Below are positions 43,684-52,845 of a stretch of DNA of 62,453 nucleotides, piece by piece. The translations under genes were made by a program, and so were the position numbers. Position 1 is the stretch's first letter, and each line of letters begins with the position of its first letter. The stretch is from Rubrivivax sp. (GTDB taxonomy: Bacteria; Pseudomonadota; Gammaproteobacteria; Burkholderiales; Burkholderiaceae_C). The notes under the pieces are model-generated. The model had not been told where the DNA came from. It did not search any database and saw only the letters and a program-made list of their open reading frames with translations. Location of the stretch: contig JALHOU010000005.1 in the NCBI GenBank assembly GCA_022842825.1, positions 1 through 62,453 of the forward strand, written 5' to 3'.

Positions 43684-44880
43684 ATGTATGAAGCGTTCTA
43701 CGGGCTGAACGTCAAGCCGTTCCAGCTCAACCCCGACCCGGCCTTCTACTTCGCCAGCAAGCAGCACCGGCGCGCCAAGGCCTACCTCGAGTATGGCGTC
43801 TCGCGCAACGAGGGTTTCATCGTCATCACCGGCGAGATCGGCGCCGGCAAGACGATGGTGCTGCGTTCGCTCATCGAGGGCCTGGCCGGCAGCAACATCA
43901 TCACTGGCCACCTCGTCACCACGCAGCTGGGTGCCGAGGACACGTTGCGCATGGTGGGCGCGGCCTTCGGCTTCCGCGTCAAGGACGTGCCCAAGAGCGA
44001 GTTGCTGATCACGCTTGAGGCCTTCCTCATCAGCCAGACGAGCAAGGGCAAGCGCTGCTTGCTCATCGTCGACGAGGCGCAGAACCTCACCCCGCGTGCG
44101 GTGGAGGAGTTGCGCATGCTGTCGAACTTCCAGTTCGGCAACCAGGCGCTGCTGCAGAGCTTCCTCGTCGGCCAGCCCGAGTTCCGCGAGATCCTGCAGC
44201 GACCCGAGATGGAGCAGTTCAGGCAGCGCGTGGCCGCAACCTGCCATATCGGGCCGCTGGACAAGGAAGAAACCCGCCTGTACATGGAGCACCGCATCAA
44301 GTGCGCGGGCGGCTCTGGCAAGCCGACCTTCGAGCCGGCGGTCTTCGACGAGATGCACAAGGCCAGCGCCGGCATCCCTCGGCGCATCAACGGCTTGGCC
44401 GATCGTTTGCTGCTGGCGGGCTTCCTGGCCGAGCGCACGCACCTCACCGCTGCCGACCTCGGCGAGGTGGTGCGGGAGATGAACGCCGAGAACGAGGTGC
44501 CGCAGCGCAAGTCGGCCCCGGTGGCGGTGAGCCAGACCGGCGAGCCGCTCATGCCGGGTGGTCTCGCCGGTGCGGTGCTCGATCTTGATCTGAGCAGTGT
44601 CAATCTGGCTCCGGAGAAGGCAGAGGACATGTCGCGCCAGCTGGCCCAACTCACGGCCGAGCAGCGTGGCGACCAGTTTCAGAGGCTGGAGCGCAGCCTC
44701 TTGCGCTTGGAGCGCACGAACCTGCAGACGTTGGCGCTGCTGCAGAAGCTGGTGGAGTCGCTCTCCGCCAAGCGGCCAGAAAAGGCCGAGGGCGCCGCAG
44801 CCCGGACGGAGCGGCTGGACAAGGCCGAAAAGCCGGAAAAGCCCGAAAAGCCCGAGAAGCCCGACACCCGGAAAAAGTGA
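43684..44880 (+). CDS. XrtA-associated ATPase (ExeA/AAA-type)
   Basis: 398-residue AAA ATPase. MYEAFYGLNVKPFQLNPDP is the typical ExeA-like N-terminus; Walker A is GEIGAGKTM (residues 51-59) and Walker B is LLIVDEAQN (near 123-131). A C-terminal segment has a coiled coil (residues about 300-365) and a Lys-Pro-Glu tail (EKPEKPEKPEKP). It probably energises or organises the secretion machinery at the inner membrane. It follows the beta-barrel gene by 2 bases. Confidence 0.92.
   Translation: MYEAFYGLNVKPFQLNPDPAFYFASKQHRRAKAYLEYGVSRNEGFIVITGEIGAGKTMVLRSLIEGLAGSNIITGHLVTTQLGAEDTLRMVGAAFGFRVKDVPKSELLITLEAFLISQTSKGKRCLLIVDEAQNLTPRAVEELRMLSNFQFGNQALLQSFLVGQPEFREILQRPEMEQFRQRVAATCHIGPLDKEETRLYMEHRIKCAGGSGKPTFEPAVFDEMHKASAGIPRRINGLADRLLLAGFLAERTHLTAADLGEVVREMNAENEVPQRKSAPVAVSQTGEPLMPGGLAGAVLDLDLSSVNLAPEKAEDMSRQLAQLTAEQRGDQFQRLERSLLRLERTNLQTLALLQKLVESLSAKRPEKAEGAAARTERLDKAEKPEKPEKPEKPDTRKK
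44824..44868 (+). repeat. 9-base tandem repeat encoding Glu-Lys-Pro
   Basis: Four or five copies of a near-identical unit (GAAAAGCCC and variants) encode repeated Glu-Lys-Pro at the C-terminus of the XrtA-associated ATPase. It is a low-complexity charged tail, possibly a linker or interaction segment, and is prone to length change by slippage. Confidence 0.75.
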
Positions 44881-45063
44881 CGCCGCGCGCCGTGCATGCC
44901 TCACGCGCCGAGGCATGACAGGTACCGTGGCGAGTGCCGGAGACGGTAAAAACGAGGGCGTCGCGGGAGTGTCCGCGCTGTCCTGCGCGGCGCCCGCTTG
45001 GAGTTCGGCCTGCCCGGCCTCCCGACGCTGCACAGCGCCTCATCGATCGTCCACGTTCCGCTC

Positions 45064-45927
45064 ATGCTCGCCCCTGCGATCACCAACGCCTTGACGATCG
45101 ACGTCGAGGACTACTTCCAGGTCTCCGCCTTCGCCCCCTACATCCGGCGCGACGAGTGGGACAGCCGTGAGTGCCGCGTCGAGCGCAACGTCAATCACAT
45201 CCTCGACCTGCTTGCGCGTCGCAGCACGCAGGCCACCTTCTTCACGCTCGGCTGGGTGGCCGAACGCTATCCGCAGGTCGTTCGCCGCATCGTCGCCGAG
45301 GGGCACGAACTGGCCAGCCACGGCTACGGCCATCAACGTGCCAGCGACCTCGACCCACGAGCCTTCGGTGAAGACGTCACGCGCGCCAAGCGCATCCTCG
45401 AAGACATCGCTGGCGCACCCGTGTTGGGCTACCGCGCGCCGAGCTTCTCCATCGGCGCCGGCAACCTTTGGGCCTTCGACGTGCTCGCGCGGGCCGGCTA
45501 TCGTTACAGCAGCAGCATCTACCCGATCGCGCACGACCACTACGGCATGCCCGACTCGCCGCGCTTCGCCTACCGCGTGGGCAGCGGCCTGCTGGAGGTG
45601 CCCGTGACGACGGTGCGCCTGCTCAACCGCAACCTGCCCAGCAGCGGCGGCGGCTATTTCCGGCTGCTGCCCTACGCGATGAGCCGCTGGCTCATCGGGC
45701 GCGTCAACGCGGCCGACCGCGAGCCCGCCGTCTTCTACTTCCACCCCTGGGAGATCGATCCCGGGCAACCGCGGGTTGCGGGCATCGATGCCAAGACCCG
45801 CTTTCGCCACTACGTGAACATCCCCCGCATGGAAGCCAAGCTGCAGCAGTTGCTCGGGGACTTCCGGTGGGGGCGCATGGATCACATCTTCCTGCCGCGC
45901 CTGCCCGCCGCAGGTGCACAGGCCTGA
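45064..45927 (+). CDS. XrtA-associated polysaccharide deacetylase (DUF3473 type)
   Basis: 287-residue NodB-type carbohydrate esterase. ITNALTIDVEDYFQVSAF carries the metal-binding Asp pair in VDVED form, HELASHGYGHQR has the His-x3-His, and YRAPSFSIG is the next catalytic block; the C-terminal DUF3473 part has FYFHPWEIDPGQPR. The ATG at 45064 gives the family N-terminus; the frame is open to 44998 without conserved content. It removes acetyl groups from the polymer or a precursor, probably in the periplasm or cytoplasm. A 183-base gap precedes it. Confidence 0.9.
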   Translation: MLAPAITNALTIDVEDYFQVSAFAPYIRRDEWDSRECRVERNVNHILDLLARRSTQATFFTLGWVAERYPQVVRRIVAEGHELASHGYGHQRASDLDPRAFGEDVTRAKRILEDIAGAPVLGYRAPSFSIGAGNLWAFDVLARAGYRYSSSIYPIAHDHYGMPDSPRFAYRVGSGLLEVPVTTVRLLNRNLPSSGGGYFRLLPYAMSRWLIGRVNAADREPAVFYFHPWEIDPGQPRVAGIDAKTRFRHYVNIPRMEAKLQQLLGDFRWGRMDHIFLPRLPAAGAQA

Positions 45928-45942
45928 GGTCCCAGGGTTCCC

Positions 45943-46980
45943 GTGCCGACCATCGAACGCCTGCTCGCGGGCGACACCCGCCAAGCCGCCGCCTGGGACC
46001 AGTTCGTCATGGACTGCCCCGGCGCCACGTTCTTCCACCGCAGCGGCTGGCAGCGCATCCTCGAGCAGGTGTTCCGCCACCGCACGCACTACCTGTTCGC
46101 GGTGCAGGACAACCGCATCACCGGCGTGCTGCCGCTGGCACACGTCAAGAGTGTGCTGTTTGGCAATGCGCTGACGAGCCTGCCGTTCGCCGTGTACGGC
46201 GGCGTGGCCGCCACGGACGAGGCCAGCGCGGCGGCCCTCGAGGCCGAGGCCGAGCGGCTGGCCGTGAGCCTGGGCGTGCAACACCTCGAACTGCGCCAAA
46301 TGCACAAGCGCCACGCCGACTGGCCGGCGCAGGACCTCTACGTCACGTTCCGCAAGGAGATCCTGCCCGACGAGGAGGCCAACATGCTGGCCATCCCGCG
46401 CAAGCAGCGAGCGATGGTGCGCAAGGGCATCAAGAACGAGCTGAAGAGCGAGATCGACAGCGGCGTCGACCGCTTCTTCGCGCTCTATGCCGACAACGTG
46501 CATCGGCACGGCACGCCGGCGCTCTCGCGCCGCTACTTCGAGGCGCTGCGCCGCGAGTTCGGCGCCGATTGCGAGGTGCTCACCGTCGTCGACAAGGATG
46601 GGCGAACGCTGTCCAGCGTGCTCAGCTTCTACTTCCGCAACGAGGTGCTGCCGTACTACGCCGGCGACGACCTGGCGGCGCGCGATCTCGCCGCCAACGA
46701 CTTCAAGTACTGGGAGCTGATGCGCCGCTCGTGCGCGCGTGGCCTCACGCTCTTCGACTACGGTCGCAGCAAGCAGGGCACAGGCCCCTATGCCTTCAAG
46801 AAGAACTGGGGCTTCGAGCCGCAGCCGCTCAGCTACGAGTACCGCCTGTACAAGCGCGATGCGGTGCCGCAGAACAACCCGGCCAACGCCAAGTACAAGC
46901 TGATGATCGAGACCTGGCGCAAGCTGCCGCTGGGCTTTGCGAACTGGCTTGGTCCCCACGTCGTTCGCTCCCTGGGTTGA
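45943..46980 (+). CDS. XrtA/PEP-CTERM system-associated FemAB-like protein
   Basis: 345-residue GNAT-fold FemAB family member, GTG start. It has TFFHRSGWQRILEQVF near residue 30, KQRAMVRKGIKNEL near 155, and FDYGRSKQGTGPYAFKKNWG near 275, the signature region of the exosortase-linked FemAB group. FemAB proteins transfer aminoacyl groups from tRNA to amino groups; here a glycan or sorted protein may be the acceptor. It lies 15 bases after the deacetylase and 6 before a glycosyltransferase gene. Confidence 0.9.
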   Translation: MPTIERLLAGDTRQAAAWDQFVMDCPGATFFHRSGWQRILEQVFRHRTHYLFAVQDNRITGVLPLAHVKSVLFGNALTSLPFAVYGGVAATDEASAAALEAEAERLAVSLGVQHLELRQMHKRHADWPAQDLYVTFRKEILPDEEANMLAIPRKQRAMVRKGIKNELKSEIDSGVDRFFALYADNVHRHGTPALSRRYFEALRREFGADCEVLTVVDKDGRTLSSVLSFYFRNEVLPYYAGDDLAARDLAANDFKYWELMRRSCARGLTLFDYGRSKQGTGPYAFKKNWGFEPQPLSYEYRLYKRDAVPQNNPANAKYKLMIETWRKLPLGFANWLGPHVVRSLG

Positions 46981-46986
46981 CCGGAC

Positions 46987-48249
46987 ATGGCTCGGATCCT
47001 GTTCCTGTCACACCGCCTGCCTTACCCGCCGGACAAGGGCGACAAGATCCACTCGTATCACGTCCTGCGCCACCTGGCGCGAAGGCACGAGGTGTCCCTG
47101 GGCACCTTCGTCGACGACGCGGCCGACCTGGAGCACCTCGATACCGTGCGTCTCCTGTGCCCGCGCATGCATGTGGCTCGTCTGACGCACTGGCGCGGCG
47201 CCGCCCGGGCCGCGGCCGGCATGCTGCGCGGCGCTGCCGTCACGACGAGCTTCTTCAACGACCCGGGCCTGCGAACGTGGGTCGATCGGTTGCGTCGGTC
47301 AGGCGAGGTGGACCTCGTCTTCGTCTACAGCGCAGCCATGGCCGCGTATGCCGCGTCGTTCGAAGTGCCGGTATGGATCGACTTCACCGACGTCGATTCG
47401 GCGAAGTGGAGTCGGTTCGCGCAGATCAGCAACGGCGCCACGGCCTGGCTCTACGCCCGCGAAGCGCGGTGCCTGCAGAGACTGGAGCGGACGGCCGCCG
47501 CCGGCGCCCAGAAGGTGTTCTTCGTGTCCGAGCGCGAGGCGGCACTCTTCCGCGCGTTTGCACCAGAGAGCGCGGACCGCGTCGGGCTGCTCGCCAACGG
47601 CGTGGATCACGAATTCTTCAAGCTCGATGCCGGCCGGCCCAACCCCTTCGCCGCGGGTGAGTTGCCGATCGTGTTCACGGGCAAGATGGACTATCGGCCC
47701 AACGTCGATGCCGTGGTCTGGTTCGCCACCGATGTGCTGCCGCGACTGCGGATACGTCGACCTCAGGTCCGGCTGCACGTCGTCGGCCGACGGCCGAACG
47801 CTGCCGTGAAAGCGCTGCAAGGCGAGGGCGTCACCGTGACCGGGGCGGTCCCCGATGTCCGGCCTTATCTGCAGCACGCGGCGCTGGCCGTCGCGCCGAT
47901 GCGGCTGGCCAACGGCGTGCAGAACAAGGTCCTGGAGGCCATGGCCATGCAGAGGGCGGTCGTCACCGCGCCGGAGTGTGCCCAGGTGATCGGCGCCCGA
48001 TCGGGCATCGACCTCCTGACCGCTGCCAACGCAGACGAGTACGTACGGGCGGTGGAGCGCCTCCTGGACCACCCCCTGGAGGCAACGCGCATGGGCGCGG
48101 CGGCGCGGGCGTGCATGCGCGAGCGGCACGATTGGGAACGCTGCCTGTCCGTGCTGGACGGGCCGCTGGCGGCGCTCGAGGCCGCCACGCCGGTGCCACG
48201 AGCGTCGACCTCGGGTCGACCTTCGTCCGACCTGAGGTGCGTGGCGTGA
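46987..48249 (+). CDS. XrtA-associated glycosyltransferase (GT-B, stp1 type)
   Basis: 420-residue GT-B enzyme. The N-terminus ILFLSHRLPYPPDKGDKIHS is diagnostic of the PEP-CTERM sugar-transferase 1 group. The C-terminal half has FTGKMDYRPNVDAVVWF, GAVPDVRPYLQHA and NGVQNKVLEAMAM (donor binding). It adds one sugar of the repeat unit at the cytoplasmic face. A second member of the same group is at 57370-58596. The Ser/Arg-rich C-terminal 20 residues are variable. Confidence 0.9.
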   Translation: MARILFLSHRLPYPPDKGDKIHSYHVLRHLARRHEVSLGTFVDDAADLEHLDTVRLLCPRMHVARLTHWRGAARAAAGMLRGAAVTTSFFNDPGLRTWVDRLRRSGEVDLVFVYSAAMAAYAASFEVPVWIDFTDVDSAKWSRFAQISNGATAWLYAREARCLQRLERTAAAGAQKVFFVSEREAALFRAFAPESADRVGLLANGVDHEFFKLDAGRPNPFAAGELPIVFTGKMDYRPNVDAVVWFATDVLPRLRIRRPQVRLHVVGRRPNAAVKALQGEGVTVTGAVPDVRPYLQHAALAVAPMRLANGVQNKVLEAMAMQRAVVTAPECAQVIGARSGIDLLTAANADEYVRAVERLLDHPLEATRMGAAARACMRERHDWERCLSVLDGPLAALEAATPVPRASTSGRPSSDLRCVA

Positions 48250-48304
48250 GCGCCCGTCGCCGAGCCATGGGCCGCAGCGCTGGCGGACTGCCCGCCGTTC
48301 GGCC

Positions 48305-49876
48305 ATGGCGACCGTGAGCGTGGGCACGCTGAGCCGGCCGCTCCCGCACGGGTGGCGAGTTGCGCTCGCCGTGCTGGCGCTGGGCTTGTTCGGCCTGTGG
48401 CTGGGCTTCGGCTCGACCTTCGTTTCGATGGCCGCGACCTGGGACCGCTCGCAGACCTATGCGCACGGCTGGCTCGTGCTGCCGCTCTTCGCCTGGATGG
48501 TGTGGCGGCTTCGGGCCGAGCTCGCTGCGCTCAGCCCGCGCCCGCAGCCGCTGTGGCTGCTGCCCATGGCCGGCCTGGCGGTGATGTGGCTGCTCGGCGA
48601 CCTGGCTTGGGCCCACGCGGCGACGCAGATCGCCGCCACGGGGATGCTCGTTCTCCTGGTGCCTGCGGTGCTCGGCAACCGTGTGGCGGGCGTCATCGTC
48701 TACCCGCTGGCGTTCCTCTTCTTCATGGTCCCCGTGGGCGACATCATGCTGCCCACGTTGATGGATTGGACGGCCGACGTCACCGTCATGGGGGTCCGGC
48801 TGCTGGGTGTGCCGGTCTATCGCGACGGGTTGCAGTTCGTGATTCCCTCGGGCACGTGGTCGGTGGTCGAGGCCTGCAGCGGGGCCCGCTACCTGCTGGC
48901 CTCGTTCATGGTGGGCACGCTGTTCGGCTATCTCAACTACCGCAGCGCCTGGCGCCGCTGGCTGTTTGCCGGCGTGGCCATCGTCGTGCCGATCGTCGCC
49001 AACTGGCTGCGAGCCATCATCATCGTCATGCTCGGGCACCTCACGGACAACAAGCTGGCCGCGGGTGTCGACCACCTGATCTATGGCTGGGTCTTCTTCG
49101 GCATCGTGGTGCTGGCGATGTTCTGGGTCGGCTCGTGGTGGTCCGAGGAGCCGGCGAAGCCGAGCCCGGCACTGCAGGACGGCCGGGATGACGCCAACGG
49201 TCGGTCGTGGGCCATGCTGGCCATCGGCCTGGTGGTCGTGCTCGGTTGGCCGCCGGTGGCAGCCCACCAGCTGCGCGGCGAGGCGCCGCCCCTGCGCACC
49301 TTCGCGCTGCCGCCATTGGCGGGAACCGCCGACGTGCAGGCCACGGCCGGGTACCAGCCGGTCTTTGCCGAGCCGAGCGCCCGCGATCTGCGCACCTACT
49401 CCGTGGACGGCCGGCTCGTCACAGTCCATGCCGTGCTCTACCGGCAGCAGAACTACACGCGCAAGCTCGTCAGCTCGGCCAACACCCTGGTGGCACCGGA
49501 AGACTCCGAGTGGTACCGCGTCAGCCGCCGCGTGCTGGACCTGCCCGTCGCGGGCCACGGGCCGCTGTCCGTTCGGCAGGCCGAACTTCGGCAGGGGCAT
49601 GTCCAGCAACTTTCGTCCAAGCGGCTGCAGGTGCGCCAGGTGCTCTGGATCGACGGGCAGTTCACGGCCAGTGACCTGCGCGCCGTGGCGCTCTCCGTGC
49701 GGGGTCAACTGGCCGGCCGGGGCGACGATGCGGCGGCCATCACGATCTTCACCGACGCCTCGGCGGACCCCGACGCGGCGAATGCGGCCCTCGATGAATT
49801 CGCGCGTCGGCACCTGGGCACGCTCGGCCAATGGTTGCAGAGTCTGCGCCAGGGCGGCGCGAAGCCGCCCGGCTGA
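48305..49876 (+). CDS. xrtA: Exosortase A fused to EpsI domain (XrtA-EpsI)
   Basis: 523-residue multi-pass membrane transpeptidase-like enzyme that recognises PEP-CTERM signals. The cysteine-protease-like triad is visible: Cys191 in VEACSGARYLLAS, Arg236 in NWLRA and His257 in GVDHLIYGW. About eight TM helices cover residues 1-275. A further helix near residue 305 is followed by a soluble periplasmic EpsI domain (residues about 325-510, SEWYRVSRR, QVLWIDGQFT). It should cleave and attach the two PEP-CTERM proteins encoded here. ATG 48305 is used. Confidence 0.95.
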   Translation: MATVSVGTLSRPLPHGWRVALAVLALGLFGLWLGFGSTFVSMAATWDRSQTYAHGWLVLPLFAWMVWRLRAELAALSPRPQPLWLLPMAGLAVMWLLGDLAWAHAATQIAATGMLVLLVPAVLGNRVAGVIVYPLAFLFFMVPVGDIMLPTLMDWTADVTVMGVRLLGVPVYRDGLQFVIPSGTWSVVEACSGARYLLASFMVGTLFGYLNYRSAWRRWLFAGVAIVVPIVANWLRAIIIVMLGHLTDNKLAAGVDHLIYGWVFFGIVVLAMFWVGSWWSEEPAKPSPALQDGRDDANGRSWAMLAIGLVVVLGWPPVAAHQLRGEAPPLRTFALPPLAGTADVQATAGYQPVFAEPSARDLRTYSVDGRLVTVHAVLYRQQNYTRKLVSSANTLVAPEDSEWYRVSRRVLDLPVAGHGPLSVRQAELRQGHVQQLSSKRLQVRQVLWIDGQFTASDLRAVALSVRGQLAGRGDDAAAITIFTDASADPDAANAALDEFARRHLGTLGQWLQSLRQGGAKPPG

Positions 49877-49936
49877 CTCCTGCCAGCGAGTTGCTCCCTG
49901 TTCAAACCACTTCTCCCTGAAACACCGGACTTCACC

Positions 49937-51217
49937 ATGAACACTGTCGCTGTCATCGGCCTGGGCTATGTCGGCCTGCCTCTGGTCGTCGAATTCGGCA
50001 AGCAGATGCGCACCATCGGCTTCGACATCGCCGAGCACAAGGTCGCCGCGTGCCGGCGCGGCACCGATCCCTCGCGCGAGCTGCCCGATGCCGAGATGGC
50101 CCTGGCCAAGCATGCTGTCTACACGAGCGACGCGGCCATGCTTGGCGAGGCGGACATGATCATCGTGGCAGTGCCCACCCCCGTGGACGATGCACACATC
50201 CCCGACTTCAAGCCTCTCGTGGGGGCCAGCACGAGCGTCGGGCGGCATCTCAAGAAGGGCACCACGGTGGTGTACGAGTCCACCGTCTATCCCGGGGCGA
50301 CCGAGGAGGTCTGCATTCCCGTGCTGGAGCGCGAGTCGGGCCTCAAGTGGAAGCAGGACTTCTTCGTCGGCTACAGCCCGGAGCGCATCAACCCCGGCGA
50401 CCGCGAGCACACACTGACGAAGATCCTGAAGATCGTCTCCGGCGACACGCCCGAGACCCTGGACCGCGTGGCCAAGCTCTACGAGCGCATCATCGTGCCG
50501 GGCGTGCACCGGGCCAGCTCCATCAAGGCCGCCGAGGCCGCCAAGGTGATCGAGAACACGCAGCGCGACCTGAACATCGCGTTGATGAACGAGCTGGCCA
50601 TCATCTTCAACAAGATCGGCATCGACACCTCCGAGGTTCTCGAAGCAGCGGGCACGAAGTGGAACTTCCTGAAGTTCAAGCCAGGGCTGGTGGGCGGGCA
50701 CTGCATAGGCGTGGACCCGTACTACCTCACGCACAAGGCGGAGAGCCTGGGCTACCACCCGCAGGTCATCCTCGCCGGCCGCCGCATCAATGACGGCATG
50801 GGCAAGTTCATCGCCGAACAGACCGTCAAGCAGCTGATCGCCAGCGGCAGCTTCGTGAAGGGCGCCAACGTCGTCGTCCTCGGCCTCACGTTCAAGGAGA
50901 ACTGCGGTGACCTGCGCAACAGCAAGGTGATCGACATCATTCGCGAACTCGAGAGCTACGGTATCGCCGTGCACGTGACCGATCCTCAGGCGGATGCCGA
51001 CGAGGCGATGCATGAATACGGCGTTCGGCTGCTGCCTTGGGACCGGCTGCCACGGGCCGACGCCATCGTCGCCGCCGTGGCCCACCGCGAGTTCCTCGGC
51101 CTGAGCGTGGACGAACTGCGCCGCAAGCTGGTCAAAGGGGGAGCTTTCATCGACGTCAAGGCGAGTTTCCCGATCGAGGCGTTGCGTGAGGGTGGTGTGA
51201 GGCTGTGGCGCCTTTGA
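49937..51217 (+). CDS. tviB: UDP-N-acetyl-hexosamine dehydrogenase (TviB/WbpO family)
   Basis: 426-residue nucleotide-sugar dehydrogenase that oxidises a UDP-HexNAc C6 to a uronic acid. The Rossmann motif VIGLGYVGLPL starts at residue 6, STVYPGATEE and YSPERINPGD are family blocks, and the catalytic Cys is in GGHCIGVDPYYL (near residue 256). NGMGKF and GLTFKENCGDLRNSK support the TviB/WbpO branch over AlgD. It gives the polymer acidic amino sugars. Its 3' end overlaps the next gene by 13 bases. Confidence 0.9.
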   Translation: MNTVAVIGLGYVGLPLVVEFGKQMRTIGFDIAEHKVAACRRGTDPSRELPDAEMALAKHAVYTSDAAMLGEADMIIVAVPTPVDDAHIPDFKPLVGASTSVGRHLKKGTTVVYESTVYPGATEEVCIPVLERESGLKWKQDFFVGYSPERINPGDREHTLTKILKIVSGDTPETLDRVAKLYERIIVPGVHRASSIKAAEAAKVIENTQRDLNIALMNELAIIFNKIGIDTSEVLEAAGTKWNFLKFKPGLVGGHCIGVDPYYLTHKAESLGYHPQVILAGRRINDGMGKFIAEQTVKQLIASGSFVKGANVVVLGLTFKENCGDLRNSKVIDIIRELESYGIAVHVTDPQADADEAMHEYGVRLLPWDRLPRADAIVAAVAHREFLGLSVDELRRKLVKGGAFIDVKASFPIEALREGGVRLWRL

Positions 51218-52845
51218 GTTCGGCCTCGCAAGCCGGCCCGTCGGCGCCGCGCCTCGTCGTCTTCACCGGCGCCCTCAACCACGGCGTGCGCAAGGGCATC
51301 GTCGCCATCGACGAGGCGCTGCCGGGTGCGCAGTGGCTCGTCTGCCTGCTGCGGCCGCCGCGCACGCTGAGCGCGGTGTGGCGCGGCCAGAAGCGCAACC
51401 TGCGCCGCAGCGGCTGGCGATGGCTGGTGTACCAGGCGGCCCAGTTGCCGCGCCGGCTGTTCGGCGGCGGCGCCGCGCCCGATCCCGTGCCGCCCACGCC
51501 GGGGCACGAGTTCACGCTGAGCGCACTGGCGGCCAACGCGCGCGTGACCATCCTTCGCGCGCCCGATCTGCACGCGCCGCAGGTGCTGCAGCGGGTACGC
51601 GAATTCGCACCGGATCTCGGGCTCTCGCTTGGAGGGCCCATCCTGCGCCGCGCCTTGTTTGCGCTGCCCCGCCTGGGGACGATCAATCTGCACAAGGGCA
51701 AGCTGCCCGACTTCCGGGGCATGCCGCCGGCGTTCTGGGAGTTGTGGCACGACCAGCATAGCGTGGGTTGCAGCGTGCATTCGGTCGACGACGGGCTGGA
51801 CACCGGCGCGCTGTTTGGCGAAACACAAGTGCAGCGCCAGAGGTTCAGCTCGGTCAAGGGGTTGCAACTGGAGCTGGACGAGGTGGCGATCGACCTGACC
51901 CGCGACTGCGCGCTCGCCGTGCTGGCGGGCCGCGCCACGCCGCGCCCGCAGCCAGCAGGGCAGGGAAGGACGTTCCGCAAGCCTTCGTTGCGCCAGGAGG
52001 CCGAGCTCGCCGCGCGCCTTGCGCCCCCGGCGTCTGCGGCGCAGCGCCTGCGTACCCTGGTCAAGGACGCCGTCTCGGCCGCACAGTGCACCGCGTTTCG
52101 CATCGGCGGCAAGAAGCTCTTGTCGCCGCGCGTGACGGTTTTCAACTACCACCGTGTCAGTGACGAGGCGCGCGACAACCTCACGGCCCCGGTCGAGCAG
52201 TTCGACCGCCACATGGCCTGGGCCGCCGCGCACTGCCGGGTGTTGCCGATCGAGGAAGTGCTGGCGATGCAGGACCGTGTGCCACCCAGCGATCGGCCGC
52301 TGGTGTGCATCACGTTCGACGACGGCTACCTGGACAACTACAGCCATGCGGCGCCGATCCTGCGGCGGCATGGCGTGCCGGCGTCGTTCTTCGTGTCCAC
52401 GGGGATCGTCAGCACGGGCAGGCCGTTCCCGCACGATCAACGCCGTGGCAATCCGCCGATCGCCAACATGAACTGGGATCAGCTGCGGGAGATGCGGCGC
52501 TGGGGCTTCACGATCGGCTCACACACGGTGACTCACATCGACTGCGCCGCCGAAAGTGAAGCCGTGGTGCGGCAGGAACTGGCGCAGTCCCGCGACGACC
52601 TGCGGCGCGAACTCGGCGTTCAGGAGCCGATCTTCGCCTACCCCTACGGTGGCAGGCGCCATATGACCCGCGAGAGACTGCAATGGGTCAAGGAAGCGGG
52701 GTACGTTGGCTGCCTCTCGGCCTACGGAGGTACCAACGTGGCCCGCGTCGACCGCTGGATGGTGCTGCGCTGCGCTGACGGATGGGGGTTCACCGACTGG
52801 GCCTTCCGACGTCGTTGCCTGGGCCTGATCTCGGATCAGGCGTGA
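51205..52845 (+). CDS. Fusion of formyltransferase-like domain and polysaccharide deacetylase
   Basis: 546-residue two-domain protein, GTG start. Residues about 15-260 resemble a formyl transferase N-terminal fold: GTINLHKGKLPDFRGMPPAFW holds the Asn/His of the active site and VDDGLDTGALF the Asp. Residues about 310-530 are a NodB deacetylase with FNYHRVSDEA, CITFDDGYLDNYSHA, IGSHTVTHIDC and FAYPYGG. Both halves keep their key residues. The combination suggests removal of an acetyl and addition of a formyl group on the same amino sugar, which is inference. The stop overlaps the next GTG. Confidence 0.85.
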   Translation: MAPLSSASQAGPSAPRLVVFTGALNHGVRKGIVAIDEALPGAQWLVCLLRPPRTLSAVWRGQKRNLRRSGWRWLVYQAAQLPRRLFGGGAAPDPVPPTPGHEFTLSALAANARVTILRAPDLHAPQVLQRVREFAPDLGLSLGGPILRRALFALPRLGTINLHKGKLPDFRGMPPAFWELWHDQHSVGCSVHSVDDGLDTGALFGETQVQRQRFSSVKGLQLELDEVAIDLTRDCALAVLAGRATPRPQPAGQGRTFRKPSLRQEAELAARLAPPASAAQRLRTLVKDAVSAAQCTAFRIGGKKLLSPRVTVFNYHRVSDEARDNLTAPVEQFDRHMAWAAAHCRVLPIEEVLAMQDRVPPSDRPLVCITFDDGYLDNYSHAAPILRRHGVPASFFVSTGIVSTGRPFPHDQRRGNPPIANMNWDQLREMRRWGFTIGSHTVTHIDCAAESEAVVRQELAQSRDDLRRELGVQEPIFAYPYGGRRHMTRERLQWVKEAGYVGCLSAYGGTNVARVDRWMVLRCADGWGFTDWAFRRRCLGLISDQA

